From contig NZ_FOFA01000003.1 in assembly GCF_900110855.1 (NCBI RefSeq), positions 583,449 to 647,448 on the forward strand: 64,000 nucleotides of DNA, in the 5' to 3' direction. This DNA is from Microlunatus flavus (GTDB lineage Bacteria > Actinomycetota > Actinomycetes > Propionibacteriales > Propionibacteriaceae). The notes beneath the pieces are model-generated. The model worked only from the letters and a program-made list of their open reading frames with translations. It was not told the DNA's origin and did no database searches. This document shows positions 54,754 to 63,645 of this stretch, one piece after another. How positions within the stretch are numbered: position 1 is the stretch's first letter; every line of letters begins with the position of its first letter. The translations under genes and the position numbers were made by a program.

Positions 54754-56307
54754 TCAGCGGTGCAGCCGCGCCTCACCGGAGTCGTCGACGGGCGGCTCGT
54801 CGACGAGGCCGACCTTGCCGACCTTCACGGTGCGGGCGTCCTTGGTGCCGCCGATGACGACCTGGCGCAGCGAGACGTTGTTCCTGGTGCTGCGCTCGTG
54901 GAGCACGCGGTCGGGGTTGGCGGCGATCTCGATGTAGTACGTGCCGTTCGCCACCGTGGTCAGGTCGAAGGCCTGGCCCTCCCGGTACTGGGTGTACGTG
55001 TCGCCCGACCCGGGGTCGAGCACCTCGCGGACGCCGAGCGCCTCCCGGTTGCCGCACGCGGTCGACAGGTCGGTGTTCTCCGGCTTCCAGTTCGCGCCCT
55101 TGACGGTGTAGTCGACCATGTCGGTGTTGGCCAGGCAGAAGGCCTCCTTGCCGCTGTCGACGACCAGCGTCTTCTTGTCCGCCGCGACGAGGCGGTAGCG
55201 CGCGAAGTCCTTGAAGTGCCAGTGCTGGTGGGTGTCGCGCGCGTCCCACTCCATCCCGCCGACCGGGGCGTAGCCCTTCTGCTTGCCCGAGGCGGTGAAG
55301 AAGTACTGGTAGGCGTGCATCAGGTCGGCGTCCTGGGGATCGCGGAAGCCGTCCACGACCAGGCGACCTGGTCCTCCGTTCCACACCGTCGCGCCGAAGT
55401 TCAGGTAGTGCCCGTCGGCCGAGATGCCCCAGGCCGGCAGGGAGCGCAGGTCGGGCAACGGGCCCGACGGCTTGACCTTGGCCCCGACCAGCTTCTTCGG
55501 CGCCGCGGTCGTGCCGGTGGCCGCGGTCCGCTGGGCGACGGTCCGGGCGTGAGCGGTGCGGAAGCAGCCGAACTCGTCGCAGTCGCCCTCGTCGCGCTGC
55601 TCGACGGTCACCACGACCGACGCCTGGGCCTTCGACGCGGGGATGCGGAGAGCCTCGCGGTACGCCGGCGTGATGCTGGTCGTCGCGAGGTAGCGGCCGG
55701 GCTTCAGGTCCGGCAGGTCGCTGAAGCCGTAGTACCCGTCGCCGCCGGTGAGGCTGGCGGCGTACCCGGCCTGGAGGCCCCACACCGCGCCGAGCGAGTA
55801 GGGGTTGCCGTTGCAGCCCTGCGGGTAGGGCGACTCCGCGGGCGCCTTCGGTGAACGTCGGACCGGGCGGTAGACGTTCGGGCAGTAGGTGGACACCGAG
55901 GTCTTGACGACCGCGCCCTTGCTGTCGCGGAAGGTGGTCCGGGAGAAGCCGGACAGGCCCGAGAAGTCGGCCGGCACCGGCAGCGTCCGGTCGTGCCCCT
56001 TGCGCACGAGGCGCGCCACGACGGGCGTGTCGTAGTCCTTGCGGGTCACGCGGACCTCGAACTTCTGCTTGAGGTCGGCGACGGCGTAGATGCCGAGGTC
56101 GCCCTCCATGTAGCTCTCCTCGTGCCCGTTCTCGTCCTCGTAGGTCGTGCGGTACAGCGTCACGCTCGAGCGCGACGCCTCCACGACCAGCGCGGGCCGG
56201 GTGGCGGCCCCGGCCGGAACCGTGCCGGCCACGGACGTCGCGCACGCTGCACCGACGACGAGCAGCGCGCGGAGAGCGCGACTCGTCGTACGCGTCGGAT
56301 GGTTCAC
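54754..56307 (-). CDS. Secreted lysyl oxidase-family protein
   Basis: 517 residues. Sec signal peptide (cleavage near AGA-A, residue 34). The C-terminal 200 residues match the lysyl oxidase catalytic domain: the copper-binding motif HQHWH in WDARDTHQHWHFKDF (about 355-365), then NGTYYIEIAANPD and the closing NNVS segment as in animal LOX. The N-terminal half (about 35-270) is an additional extracellular region without a recognised family. LOX oxidises lysine side chains or other amines to aldehydes; in bacteria its substrate is unknown, possibly cell-surface protein crosslinking. Confidence 0.88.
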   Translation of the reverse strand: MNHPTRTTSRALRALLVVGAACATSVAGTVPAGAATRPALVVEASRSSVTLYRTTYEDENGHEESYMEGDLGIYAVADLKQKFEVRVTRKDYDTPVVARLVRKGHDRTLPVPADFSGLSGFSRTTFRDSKGAVVKTSVSTYCPNVYRPVRRSPKAPAESPYPQGCNGNPYSLGAVWGLQAGYAASLTGGDGYYGFSDLPDLKPGRYLATTSITPAYREALRIPASKAQASVVVTVEQRDEGDCDEFGCFRTAHARTVAQRTAATGTTAAPKKLVGAKVKPSGPLPDLRSLPAWGISADGHYLNFGATVWNGGPGRLVVDGFRDPQDADLMHAYQYFFTASGKQKGYAPVGGMEWDARDTHQHWHFKDFARYRLVAADKKTLVVDSGKEAFCLANTDMVDYTVKGANWKPENTDLSTACGNREALGVREVLDPGSGDTYTQYREGQAFDLTTVANGTYYIEIAANPDRVLHERSTRNNVSLRQVVIGGTKDARTVKVGKVGLVDEPPVDDSGEARLHR

Positions 56308-56497
56308 TCGAGACCCCCAGAGCAGTTGTCGACCGGGTGCTTCCGGTCGCGGAGGCTGATCGAAGCACAGGTGGGGCTCAGAAATCCCTCAGGCGCGACG
56401 ATTTCGAGCGGCTCGGGCAGGAATCGAGACCACGGTCGTACACGAGACCTGGCGCTGGGTCGCACGCACACAGTCGAGGGGCTGCTTAGGTCGTGGG

Positions 56498-57370
56498 GTG
56501 GACGAGCTCGAGGTGAGGCGCGCGAAGGTCGCAGCGGTGTCGGTCGCGGCGGCGCTCGGCCTGCCGGCCGACGACGCGGTGGTTCTCTTCAGCTCGAACA
56601 AGCTGGCGCTCCGGTTGACGCCCGGCGACGTCCTCGCCAGGGTCACCGATGGAGGGCTCAGGGAAGACGCAGCCCTCGAGCTGCACCGAGCTCGACGGCT
56701 CGCGGACGCCGGCTGCCCCGTCGGAGCCCTGCTGCCCGGTGTCGCTCCTCAGGTGCACGAGCGCGACGGCTTCGCCGTCACGTTGTGGACCTACTACGAC
56801 CCGGCGACGCACCCCGTGTCGCCCAGGGCCTACGCCGACGCGCTGGTACGGCTCCACGCCGGCCTGCGCAAGGTCGACCTGGGGGCACCAGGGATGGATG
56901 ACCGCATCGCCGAGGCCCAGGAGATCGCGGCGAGGACCGACCTCTCCCCCGACCTCGGGAAGGCCGACCGCGAGCTCCTCCGGAGCCGGCTGGCGGACCT
57001 GCGCCGAAGCATCACGTCATCCGGCGCGCCGGAGCAGCTGCTCCACGGCGAGCCTCATCCGGGCAACGTCCTCGGCACGGCGCACGGCCCCGTCTTCATC
57101 GACTTCGAGACCCTCTGCCGGGGGCCCGTCGAGTTCGACCTCGCCCACGTGCCGGAGGCGGTGAGCGAGCACTACCCCGGCATCGACCACGAGCTCCTGG
57201 CCCATTGCCGGCAGCTCGTCCTGGCCATGATCGCGGCCTGGCGGTGGGACTTCGGCGACCAGTTCCCGAACCGCGGGTACTGGCGGCACGCCCTGCTGCG
57301 CGCGCTGCGCGAGGGGCTCTCCTGGCCCGCGCCCCCCGGAACCGTCCCCGGGCGGCTCGAGGCCCCGTAG
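56498..57370 (+). CDS. Aminoglycoside phosphotransferase-family kinase
   Basis: 290 residues. The catalytic loop LLHGEPHPGNVL (about 178-189) and metal-binding IDFETLCRGPVEFDLA (about 195-210) identify the APH/ChoK fold. Substrate unknown: most actinobacterial members act on small alcohols or nucleosides, so drug resistance should not be assumed. GTG 56498; the divergent lysyl oxidase gene is 190 nt away. Confidence 0.87.
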   Translation: MDELEVRRAKVAAVSVAAALGLPADDAVVLFSSNKLALRLTPGDVLARVTDGGLREDAALELHRARRLADAGCPVGALLPGVAPQVHERDGFAVTLWTYYDPATHPVSPRAYADALVRLHAGLRKVDLGAPGMDDRIAEAQEIAARTDLSPDLGKADRELLRSRLADLRRSITSSGAPEQLLHGEPHPGNVLGTAHGPVFIDFETLCRGPVEFDLAHVPEAVSEHYPGIDHELLAHCRQLVLAMIAAWRWDFGDQFPNRGYWRHALLRALREGLSWPAPPGTVPGRLEAP

Positions 57371-57419
57371 CGAGCAGCGGTGCGGCGGCTGGGCGCTGGC
57401 CGCTGCGCGGGGTCCCGCG

Positions 57420-58550
57420 TCAGGCTCGGCTCCGAAGGCTCTTCCGCAGCTCGCGCTCAAACTCGTCGCGCGACTGAGGCGTCGACGTCTTGCCTGGGCT
57501 GATGTCCCACCCGACCGCGACGACCGACGAACCGATGAGCATGTAGCGGCCGACGCTGGGCGCTCGGTACTTCTCCTGGCTGTCGTAGGTGGTCACCTCC
57601 CACGAGTGCGCGAGCAGCCCGCCGGTGTCCTTGACCTGGCGGGTGACGGTCTCCACGGTTCCCGAGTCGGACGTCATCGTGAACGACGGGCAGGAGCTCA
57701 GGTCGGCACGGTCCTTGTCGAAGTGCCGCTCGGCCGCCCCGCGGCTCGCGTAGCGGAAGGTCGAGGCGCTCTGAGGTGAGTCCCGCGACAGTGCCGCGCC
57801 GCTGTCCTCTTCGAAGAAGGTCGACCGGCCCTCGACCACGTCGTCGTAGTCGTAGGCAGAGCTGAACCCTTCGTACGCGTCGGCGAGCTGCTGGCACTTG
57901 GCCGGATCCGCCCTCACCGGCTGCGGGTTGCCGGGGCTGGAGCTGTCGTTCGTGAAGGTGTGGGTGCTGAGATCGAGCACGAACTGGTCCTTCGGGTCGA
58001 TCTGGCCCCCGCCCCCGATCTCCAGCCGCTCGACCGCGTTCTGCGTCTGGGTTGCGCTGCCTCGGTACGTGGCTCCCGATCGCACGACGAGGCTGACGCC
58101 GGCCACGAGGACCATAGCGACGCCGACGGACACCACTGCGAACAGCACGCGCAGGTTCAGCGGCCTGCGGCCTGGTGCAGGTGCGGACCCCGGCAGCGCT
58201 GCCGACGGGCCGTCCTGCGGGTCGCGCGCGCCGGTGAGGCCGTCCACCGCCCCTCCTGCACGCGGCGGCGTCCCCGGTCGTGGCTCCCAGGTCGAGTGAG
58301 GCGCCGGGACCAGCCGCGGCGGTCCCGCCGGTACGGGCGGCGTGGCCGGGCTGGGTGCCACGTCCGGGGCTGGTTGCCACAGGTCGGCCGGCGCCGGTGT
58401 CGGCTGGCCGTTGCGCGTGTAGAAGATCCATCCGGGCGGCACCTGCGGCCAGCGCGGGTCCGGGCGCCAGCCCGCGCCTGGCAGGAACGCGTCCGGCAGC
58501 GGTCCCCAGCCGGGCGGTGCATGGAACGCGAGGGCGGGCTGCTCAGCCAC
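57420..58550 (-). CDS. Membrane-anchored protein with DUF2510-like N-terminus
   Basis: 376 residues. N-terminal Trp/Pro-rich segment (PPGWGPLP and WPQVPPGWIFY, about 11-44) of a kind found on many actinobacterial membrane proteins, a Pro-rich linker (60-130), one transmembrane helix (about 133-156), and an extracytoplasmic domain (about 160-376) with a pattern of Asp/Ser-rich strands. The first methionine is an ATG at 58550. The function of the outside domain is unknown. The gene for a second anchored protein lies just upstream. Confidence 0.72.
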   Translation of the reverse strand: MAEQPALAFHAPPGWGPLPDAFLPGAGWRPDPRWPQVPPGWIFYTRNGQPTPAPADLWQPAPDVAPSPATPPVPAGPPRLVPAPHSTWEPRPGTPPRAGGAVDGLTGARDPQDGPSAALPGSAPAPGRRPLNLRVLFAVVSVGVAMVLVAGVSLVVRSGATYRGSATQTQNAVERLEIGGGGQIDPKDQFVLDLSTHTFTNDSSSPGNPQPVRADPAKCQQLADAYEGFSSAYDYDDVVEGRSTFFEEDSGAALSRDSPQSASTFRYASRGAAERHFDKDRADLSSCPSFTMTSDSGTVETVTRQVKDTGGLLAHSWEVTTYDSQEKYRAPSVGRYMLIGSSVVAVGWDISPGKTSTPQSRDEFERELRKSLRSRA

Positions 58551-58740
58551 GCCGCCCCCAGTCGCCGTGCCCGCCGTCGAGATCGACCATCATCGCTGCA
58601 GCCCCCGTCACCCATCGACTCGCAGGCGGAGTCTGACACGTTCGAGGACCCGGCGTGCGGTGTTCTGGTCCGCCCCGATCTGCAGGTGGGCGCGCTCTCG
58701 GACGTGTGCTCCCCGGCCTCCTCCCGCCGCCGGTCAGCAG

Positions 58741-58756
58741 GCTGACAAGCGTCAGC
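58741..58756 (-). terminator. Small hairpin after the 649-residue anchored protein gene
   Basis: GCTGAC (58741-58746) and GTCAGC (58751-58756) with loop AAGC, overlapping the stop codon at 58752. Weak, no T-run. Confidence 0.3.
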
Positions 58757-60701
58757 AGTCGCCATAACCCATGTTCATGGGTGTGCCGGACCCGGCGAAG
58801 ATGGACGCGACCTTGCCGTGGTCGATGAAGAACTCCAGGTAGTTCCCGCCCGATGTCAGCATCAGCAGCGGTCCGTCCGCGCTGACCTCCGGGCCGGGTT
58901 CGAGCGCGTCGCCATAGGTCTGACGAAGCTTCTCCTTCGTGTCTCCGACGTGCACCCCCTTGCGGGTGCCGAAGCTCGACGAGTCGACGCGGACCACCTC
59001 CAACCGCCCGTCTCGACCCCACACTCCGAAAGCGCCGTGGTGGTGCGAGAGGTCGTAGAGCCGGCCGGAGTCGCGGTACGGCAGCGTCGCGTCCGGGCAA
59101 CCCGTGGCCGGACTCGTCGTCGCCACGCCGAGGGCCTCGCCCTGCTTGCCGCTCAACCCGATCAGCATGGGTCCGAGCCCATCTGTGGTCAGGGTCCACC
59201 CCATCGGGTTGGCCGGGGTGTTGTAAATCGGCTCGGTCCTCGGCGCGAGGGACAGGTAGTAGTTCTCGCCGCCCCTGACGGTGAAGTTGCTGACCTCGTC
59301 GAACAGGTCGCGGATCCCGCTGGAGAGGAGGTTCAGCGAGGTCGTGATGAAGTCGTACGTGGTCGTGATGATGACGAGCACCGCCCCCACCACCCAGCCG
59401 GTCTCCGTCTTCGCCAAGGCCTCCACGAGGTGCGGAACGCACTTCACCGCGAACTTGAACGTCTGCAGCCCGATCGTCTTGTCGTCCGGGTCGACGTTGG
59501 CCAGGTCCTGAGCAGCTTCGGAGCAGGCCTTGACGGCGTCGGCCAGGGCCCCCTTCTGGTCGTCCAGCCCCGCGAAGAGCGAATAGCGCAGCCGCGCCGT
59601 CTTGTCCTCGTCGGCCACGACCTTCGACTTCGCGGCCTGTGCCACTCCCGAGTAGACCTGCCACCCGAAGTCGATCCCAGACAGCGCCCAGGACTCGATG
59701 CTGAACGCCGCACGGAGCTTCCCGCCCTGGCTCTTCGGTACTCGAAGGGTCAGGGTGTCCGCCGAGTCGACGATTCGCACGGAGTAGCCCTTCGGCTTGT
59801 CGCGTCCGACGACGGCGGTCCCCAGCAGCCGCTTCAGCCCGTCGGGGGTGAAGCTGGGGAACCTTGTGTCGCCCTGCACTTTCCACGAGGTCGGGTAGGT
59901 GATCTCGACGAAGGCGCGCAGGTTGTTGGAGACCTTGACCAGGTGGCCGCCGTCATCAGCCTTTTCCACGCACCACTTGATCTTGTCGCCGGAGCTGCTC
60001 GACACGTCGATGCTGCCGTCGTCGGACTTCTTGCACGACGGCTGCTTCACCCCTGCCCGACCGGTGACCAGCGCCTCCAGCTTGTCCTTCGCCTTCGCGG
60101 CCATGGCCTTCGCGTCGATCCCGGCGAGGAAGCCTCGAGAGAAGTGCTCCGTCTGCGCGAGGACGTCTCGGTCCCCGGGCTTCCACGACGTCGGCAGCCA
60201 GCGCCACCCGCCGTTCCCGTCGGACCACACGACGACCGGCACCAGCCCCTCGGCGACCAGGTCGTCGTCGATCGGGAAGCTGACCTGCGCCGTGCCCGTC
60301 GGTTGGCCCGAGCTCAACGACACCTCGACCGCCGACCCGAACGGCCGGACGTACCTCGGCACCCCGGACGTGGGCGCATCGACCAGAGACGCCGTCAGCG
60401 TCGCCCCCTGAGGTGCCGCGCCCGGAGGCAGCGAGACGCGCACGCCCCCGGCCTCAGCGCTCAGCCCCACTGCCGAGTCCTGAGTCCTGCCCTGCGGGCC
60501 CTGGTGCGCAGGCGCGATCGAGCGTGTGAGACCACCGGAGAACAGGAGGTAGACGCCCACTGCGGCGGCGAGAACCACAGCGACGACCGCCAGCCAGCCG
60601 CCGGTGGCCATACGGCGTGGGCGGGGTCGCGGAGATGTCTGCCGACCTTCACCGTCCGGTACCGGCCCTTGAACGGCGTCCTGCCCCTGCGCCTGTCCCA
60701 A
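58752..60701 (-). CDS. Large membrane-anchored extracytoplasmic protein, unknown
   Basis: 649 residues. Basic N-terminus, one transmembrane helix (about 34-56) and a long outside region. It has a ZU5-like strand region with VRVSLPPGAAPQGATLTAS (about 87-105), and a hydrophobic stretch at about 440-468. The last part (about 520-645) has GDTKEKLRQTYG and YLEFFIDHGKVASIFAG, a pattern seen in SmpA/BamE-like or similar small surface domains. No catalytic motif recognised. Its downstream neighbour shares the single-TM layout. Confidence 0.7.
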   Translation of the reverse strand: MGQAQGQDAVQGPVPDGEGRQTSPRPRPRRMATGGWLAVVAVVLAAAVGVYLLFSGGLTRSIAPAHQGPQGRTQDSAVGLSAEAGGVRVSLPPGAAPQGATLTASLVDAPTSGVPRYVRPFGSAVEVSLSSGQPTGTAQVSFPIDDDLVAEGLVPVVVWSDGNGGWRWLPTSWKPGDRDVLAQTEHFSRGFLAGIDAKAMAAKAKDKLEALVTGRAGVKQPSCKKSDDGSIDVSSSSGDKIKWCVEKADDGGHLVKVSNNLRAFVEITYPTSWKVQGDTRFPSFTPDGLKRLLGTAVVGRDKPKGYSVRIVDSADTLTLRVPKSQGGKLRAAFSIESWALSGIDFGWQVYSGVAQAAKSKVVADEDKTARLRYSLFAGLDDQKGALADAVKACSEAAQDLANVDPDDKTIGLQTFKFAVKCVPHLVEALAKTETGWVVGAVLVIITTTYDFITTSLNLLSSGIRDLFDEVSNFTVRGGENYYLSLAPRTEPIYNTPANPMGWTLTTDGLGPMLIGLSGKQGEALGVATTSPATGCPDATLPYRDSGRLYDLSHHHGAFGVWGRDGRLEVVRVDSSSFGTRKGVHVGDTKEKLRQTYGDALEPGPEVSADGPLLMLTSGGNYLEFFIDHGKVASIFAGSGTPMNMGYGDC

Positions 60702-60928
60702 CGTGTCGTCCCTCCCCCAAGGTGCGCGCGCGTGACGCTAGCAGCGGCAGGCGGCGTGCGCGGGCAGAACCGAAGACGATGACGCCGAAGTCCCGCGATC
60801 ACCGCTCAGTCGACGCACTCCGGCCCTCGGCGCGGAGGTGGCGAAGGAACGAACGCTGGAGGTCTTCGAGCCGGGCAACCACCAGGTCAGGTCATCAGGC
60901 GTGTGAGCGGTGTGCCTGGAGCGAGAAG

Positions 60929-62044
60929 TCAGTCGAGGCCTTCGTTCTCCCTGGTCAGAGCAGTCATCCGGCTCGGCTGGACCCTTGCCGGCTCGCCCGG
61001 CATCTTCGGGTAGTCCGGCGGGTAGGGCATCTCGGCGCCGCCGTAGCGCCCGGTGCCGAGCTCGCGCACGTCGCGCTCGTACATCTCGAGCGCGGCGTCG
61101 AGCGTCCCCGGGGGCTCGGCGTAGAAGGGGGCCCAGGCGTCGCCGACCTCGGCGAATCGGGCGCGCATCGAGGTGACGGTGAAGTCCTCCGGCCGCGCCT
61201 CGGGGAGCTCGTCCCAGGTGAGCGGGGCGGACACGCGGGCGTCGACGGTCGGGCGGATCGAGTACGCGGAGGCGATGGTCCGGTCGCGGGCCATCTGGTT
61301 GAAGTCGACGAAGATGCGCTCGCCGCGCTCCTCCTTCCACCAGCTGATCGTCACCTGCTCGGGCATGCGCCGCGCCAGCTCGCGGCCGAGCGCGATCACC
61401 GCGTGCCGGGCCTCGACGAACCCGTGCGTCGGCTCGACCGGGACGAATACGTGGACGCCGCGGCCTCCGCTCGTCTTGGCGAACCCGGCCAGCCCGGCGT
61501 CGGCCAGCACCTCGCGCAGGACGAGGGCGGCGGTCGCCGCCTCGGCGAACCCGGTCCCCGGCTGCGGGTCCAGGTCGATGCGCAGCTGGTCGACGAGGTC
61601 GGGCGCCGCACGGGTGACCGGCCAGGGGTGGTAGCGCAGGGTGCCGAGGTTGGCCATCCAGGCGATCGTCGCGAGCTCGGTGGCGCAGACCTCGTCGGCG
61701 GTCCGTCCCGACGGGAACGCGACGGTGCACGTCTCCACCCAGTCCGGCATGCCCCGGCCGGGCGCCCGCTTCTGGTAGAACGCGTCGTACCCGCCGGCCG
61801 GGGGCTTGCCGCCGCGGGTGCTCAGCTCGATGTCGGGGCGGTAGCCGCCGGGCCAGCGCTCCATCGTCACCGGGCGGTCGCGCAGCGCGGCGAAGATGCC
61901 GTCCCCGACGTCGAGGACGTAGCGCACGACATCGAGCTTGGTGAGCCCCACCTCGGGGAAGTAGAGCTTGTCGGGGCTCGTGACGCGGACGACCCGCTCC
62001 CCCACCTCCAGCTCGACCGCCGGTGTCGCGGACCTCGCAGCCAT
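60929..62044 (-). CDS. ligD: Stand-alone LigD polymerase-domain protein (NHEJ primase/polymerase-like)
   Basis: 371 residues. RVTSPDKLYFPEVGLTKLD at the start (family entry motif), RIDLDPQPG with the catalytic Asp pair, and KTSGGRGVHVFVP are the AEP polymerase motifs. Fills or extends DNA ends in nonhomologous end joining. No ligase or nuclease domain and no ku gene nearby, so it is the split type. ATG 62044 has TATGCT exactly 6 nt upstream (leaderless). Confidence 0.92.
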   Translation of the reverse strand: MAARSATPAVELEVGERVVRVTSPDKLYFPEVGLTKLDVVRYVLDVGDGIFAALRDRPVTMERWPGGYRPDIELSTRGGKPPAGGYDAFYQKRAPGRGMPDWVETCTVAFPSGRTADEVCATELATIAWMANLGTLRYHPWPVTRAAPDLVDQLRIDLDPQPGTGFAEAATAALVLREVLADAGLAGFAKTSGGRGVHVFVPVEPTHGFVEARHAVIALGRELARRMPEQVTISWWKEERGERIFVDFNQMARDRTIASAYSIRPTVDARVSAPLTWDELPEARPEDFTVTSMRARFAEVGDAWAPFYAEPPGTLDAALEMYERDVRELGTGRYGGAEMPYPPDYPKMPGEPARVQPSRMTALTRENEGLD

Positions 62045-62050
62045 GGCCGA

Positions 62051-62056
62051 AGCATA
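62051..62056 (-). promoter_or_regulatory. -10 box of a leaderless promoter (ligD polymerase-domain gene)
   Basis: TATGCT on the minus strand ends 6 nt before ATG 62044. Confidence 0.55.
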
Positions 62057-62149
62057 GGGAAGCGCCTCCCGCGGGTGGCGGCGGAGGGAACACTGGTCAG
62101 CGCGGGAGAGTTGGGACCAGCGACGGACGAACGAGCAAGGAGCAACACG

Positions 62150-62581
62150 ATGAGCGATCTCGAGAGCCCGGCCGCCCAGGTCGGCAAGGTGGTCAAGTCC
62201 GAGGACGAGTGGCGCGCACAGCTGAGCCGGGCCGAGTACCACGTGCTGCGTGAGGCGGGCACCGAGCGGGCCTTCACCGGCGAGTACACCGACACCAAGA
62301 CCGAGGGCGTCTACCACTGCCGCGCGTGCGGCACCGAGCTGTTCCGCAGCGACACCAAGTTCGACAGCCACTGCGGCTGGCCGTCCTTCTTCGCGCCGCT
62401 GGCCGAGGAGCGGGTGCGCTACATCGAGGACAACAGCCACTTCATGCGGCGCGTCGAGGTGCGTTGCGCGACGTGCGACTCGCACCTGGGCCACGTCTTC
62501 CCGGACGGCTACGGCACCCCGACCGGCCAGCGCTACTGCATCAACTCGATCAGCCTGACCCTGGAGCCGAAGCAGGCCTGA
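62150..62581 (+). CDS. msrB: Peptide methionine (R)-S-oxide reductase
   Basis: 143 residues. Zinc site CRACG and CATCD, the HCGWPSFF motif and the catalytic Cys in QRYCINSISL. Reduces methionine-R-sulfoxide in proteins. ATG 62150 with AAGGAG 6 nt upstream. The homocysteine S-methyltransferase gene follows after 91 nt. Confidence 0.96.
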   Translation: MSDLESPAAQVGKVVKSEDEWRAQLSRAEYHVLREAGTERAFTGEYTDTKTEGVYHCRACGTELFRSDTKFDSHCGWPSFFAPLAEERVRYIEDNSHFMRRVEVRCATCDSHLGHVFPDGYGTPTGQRYCINSISLTLEPKQA

Positions 62582-62628
62582 CGCCCGCACACCTCCACGC
62601 TCGGGCGAAGGCGGACCTGGCGAAGGCG

Positions 62629-62661
62629 CTCCCGTCCTGCTAGCAAGGAGCAGGGCGGGAG
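62629..62661 (+). terminator. Long hairpin between msrB and the homocysteine S-methyltransferase gene
   Basis: 13-bp stem with one wobble: CTCCCGTCCTGCT (62629-62641), loop AGCAAGG, AGCAGGGCGGGAG (62649-62661). It could terminate msrB. Its 3' arm covers part of the GGGAGGAG Shine-Dalgarno of the next gene, so it might hide that site instead. Confidence 0.6.
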
Positions 62662-62672
62662 GAGCCGGAGCC

Positions 62673-63632
62673 ATGGGGACGACGAGGGTGTCGACGCCGG
62701 TCCCGAAGGGCAGCGCGCTGCCGCAGCTGCAGGGCGCGCGGATGGTGACCGACGGGGGTCTGGAGACCGACCTGATCTTCCACCGCGGTGTGGACCTCCC
62801 GGCGTTCGCCGCCTACCCGCTGCTCGCCGACGAGCGTGGGCGGGCCCTTCTCACCGACTACTACGACGCGTACGCCGACGTCGCCGCGGAGGCCGGCGCC
62901 GGGCTGCTGCTCGAGGCGCCGACGTGGCGGGCGAACCCGGACTGGGGAGCCCGCCTCGGCCACGGCGCCGCCGACCTGGACCGCGCCAACCGCTCCGCTG
63001 TGGAGCTCCTTCAGGCGCTGCAAGGCAGATACGCCTCTCGAGTCGAGGGCCCCGTCCTCGTCTCCGGCCAGGCCGGGCCGCGCGGCGACGGGTACGTCGT
63101 CGGCGAGCGGATGAGCGCGGACGAAGCCGCCGACTACCACCGACCCCAGCTCGCCTCCTTCGCCGGCGCCGGTGCCGACCTGGTCACCGCCCTCACCCTC
63201 ACCTACCCCGACGAGGCCGTCGGCGTCGTCCTCGCGGCGCGCGACGTCGGGCTGCCCGGCGCCGTGTCCTTCACCGTCGAGACCGACGGGCGGCTTCCCG
63301 ACGGCCACCGCCTCGACGAGGCCGTGGCGGCCGTCGACGCGGCCGCGCCTCCGGACTACTTCCTCGTCAACTGCGCGCACCCCGATCACGTCCTCGCTGG
63401 GCTGGCGCCGGGCCCGTGGCGCGAGCGGATCGTCGGGACCCGGGTGAACGCGTCGCGGCAGAGCCACGCCGAGCTCGACGCGGCGGACGCGCTCGACGAG
63501 GGCGACCCGGCCGACCTGGCCGCTGCGCAGGCACGGCTGTCCGCCGAGCTGCCCTCGCTCGCCGTGCTCGGCGGCTGCTGCGGTACGGACGCGCGCCACG
63601 TCCGCGCCATGTGGCAGCGGTGGAGCGCCTGA
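62673..63632 (+). CDS. Homocysteine S-methyltransferase family protein
   Basis: 319 residues. TDGGLETDL at the N-terminus and the zinc Cys in VNCAH and LGGCCGTDARHV are the homocysteine methyltransferase (MmuM/BHMT-type) hallmarks. Makes methionine from homocysteine with S-methylmethionine or a similar donor. Position next to msrB suggests a methionine supply and repair unit. ATG 62673. Confidence 0.9.
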   Translation: MGTTRVSTPVPKGSALPQLQGARMVTDGGLETDLIFHRGVDLPAFAAYPLLADERGRALLTDYYDAYADVAAEAGAGLLLEAPTWRANPDWGARLGHGAADLDRANRSAVELLQALQGRYASRVEGPVLVSGQAGPRGDGYVVGERMSADEAADYHRPQLASFAGAGADLVTALTLTYPDEAVGVVLAARDVGLPGAVSFTVETDGRLPDGHRLDEAVAAVDAAAPPDYFLVNCAHPDHVLAGLAPGPWRERIVGTRVNASRQSHAELDAADALDEGDPADLAAAQARLSAELPSLAVLGGCCGTDARHVRAMWQRWSA

Positions 63633-63645
63633 CCTGATCGCAGCC

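Noticed and set aside
56498..57370. Aminoglycoside resistance gene
   Set aside because: The kinase fold is clear, but the APH family is broad and nothing in the sequence or neighbours supports drug phosphorylation.
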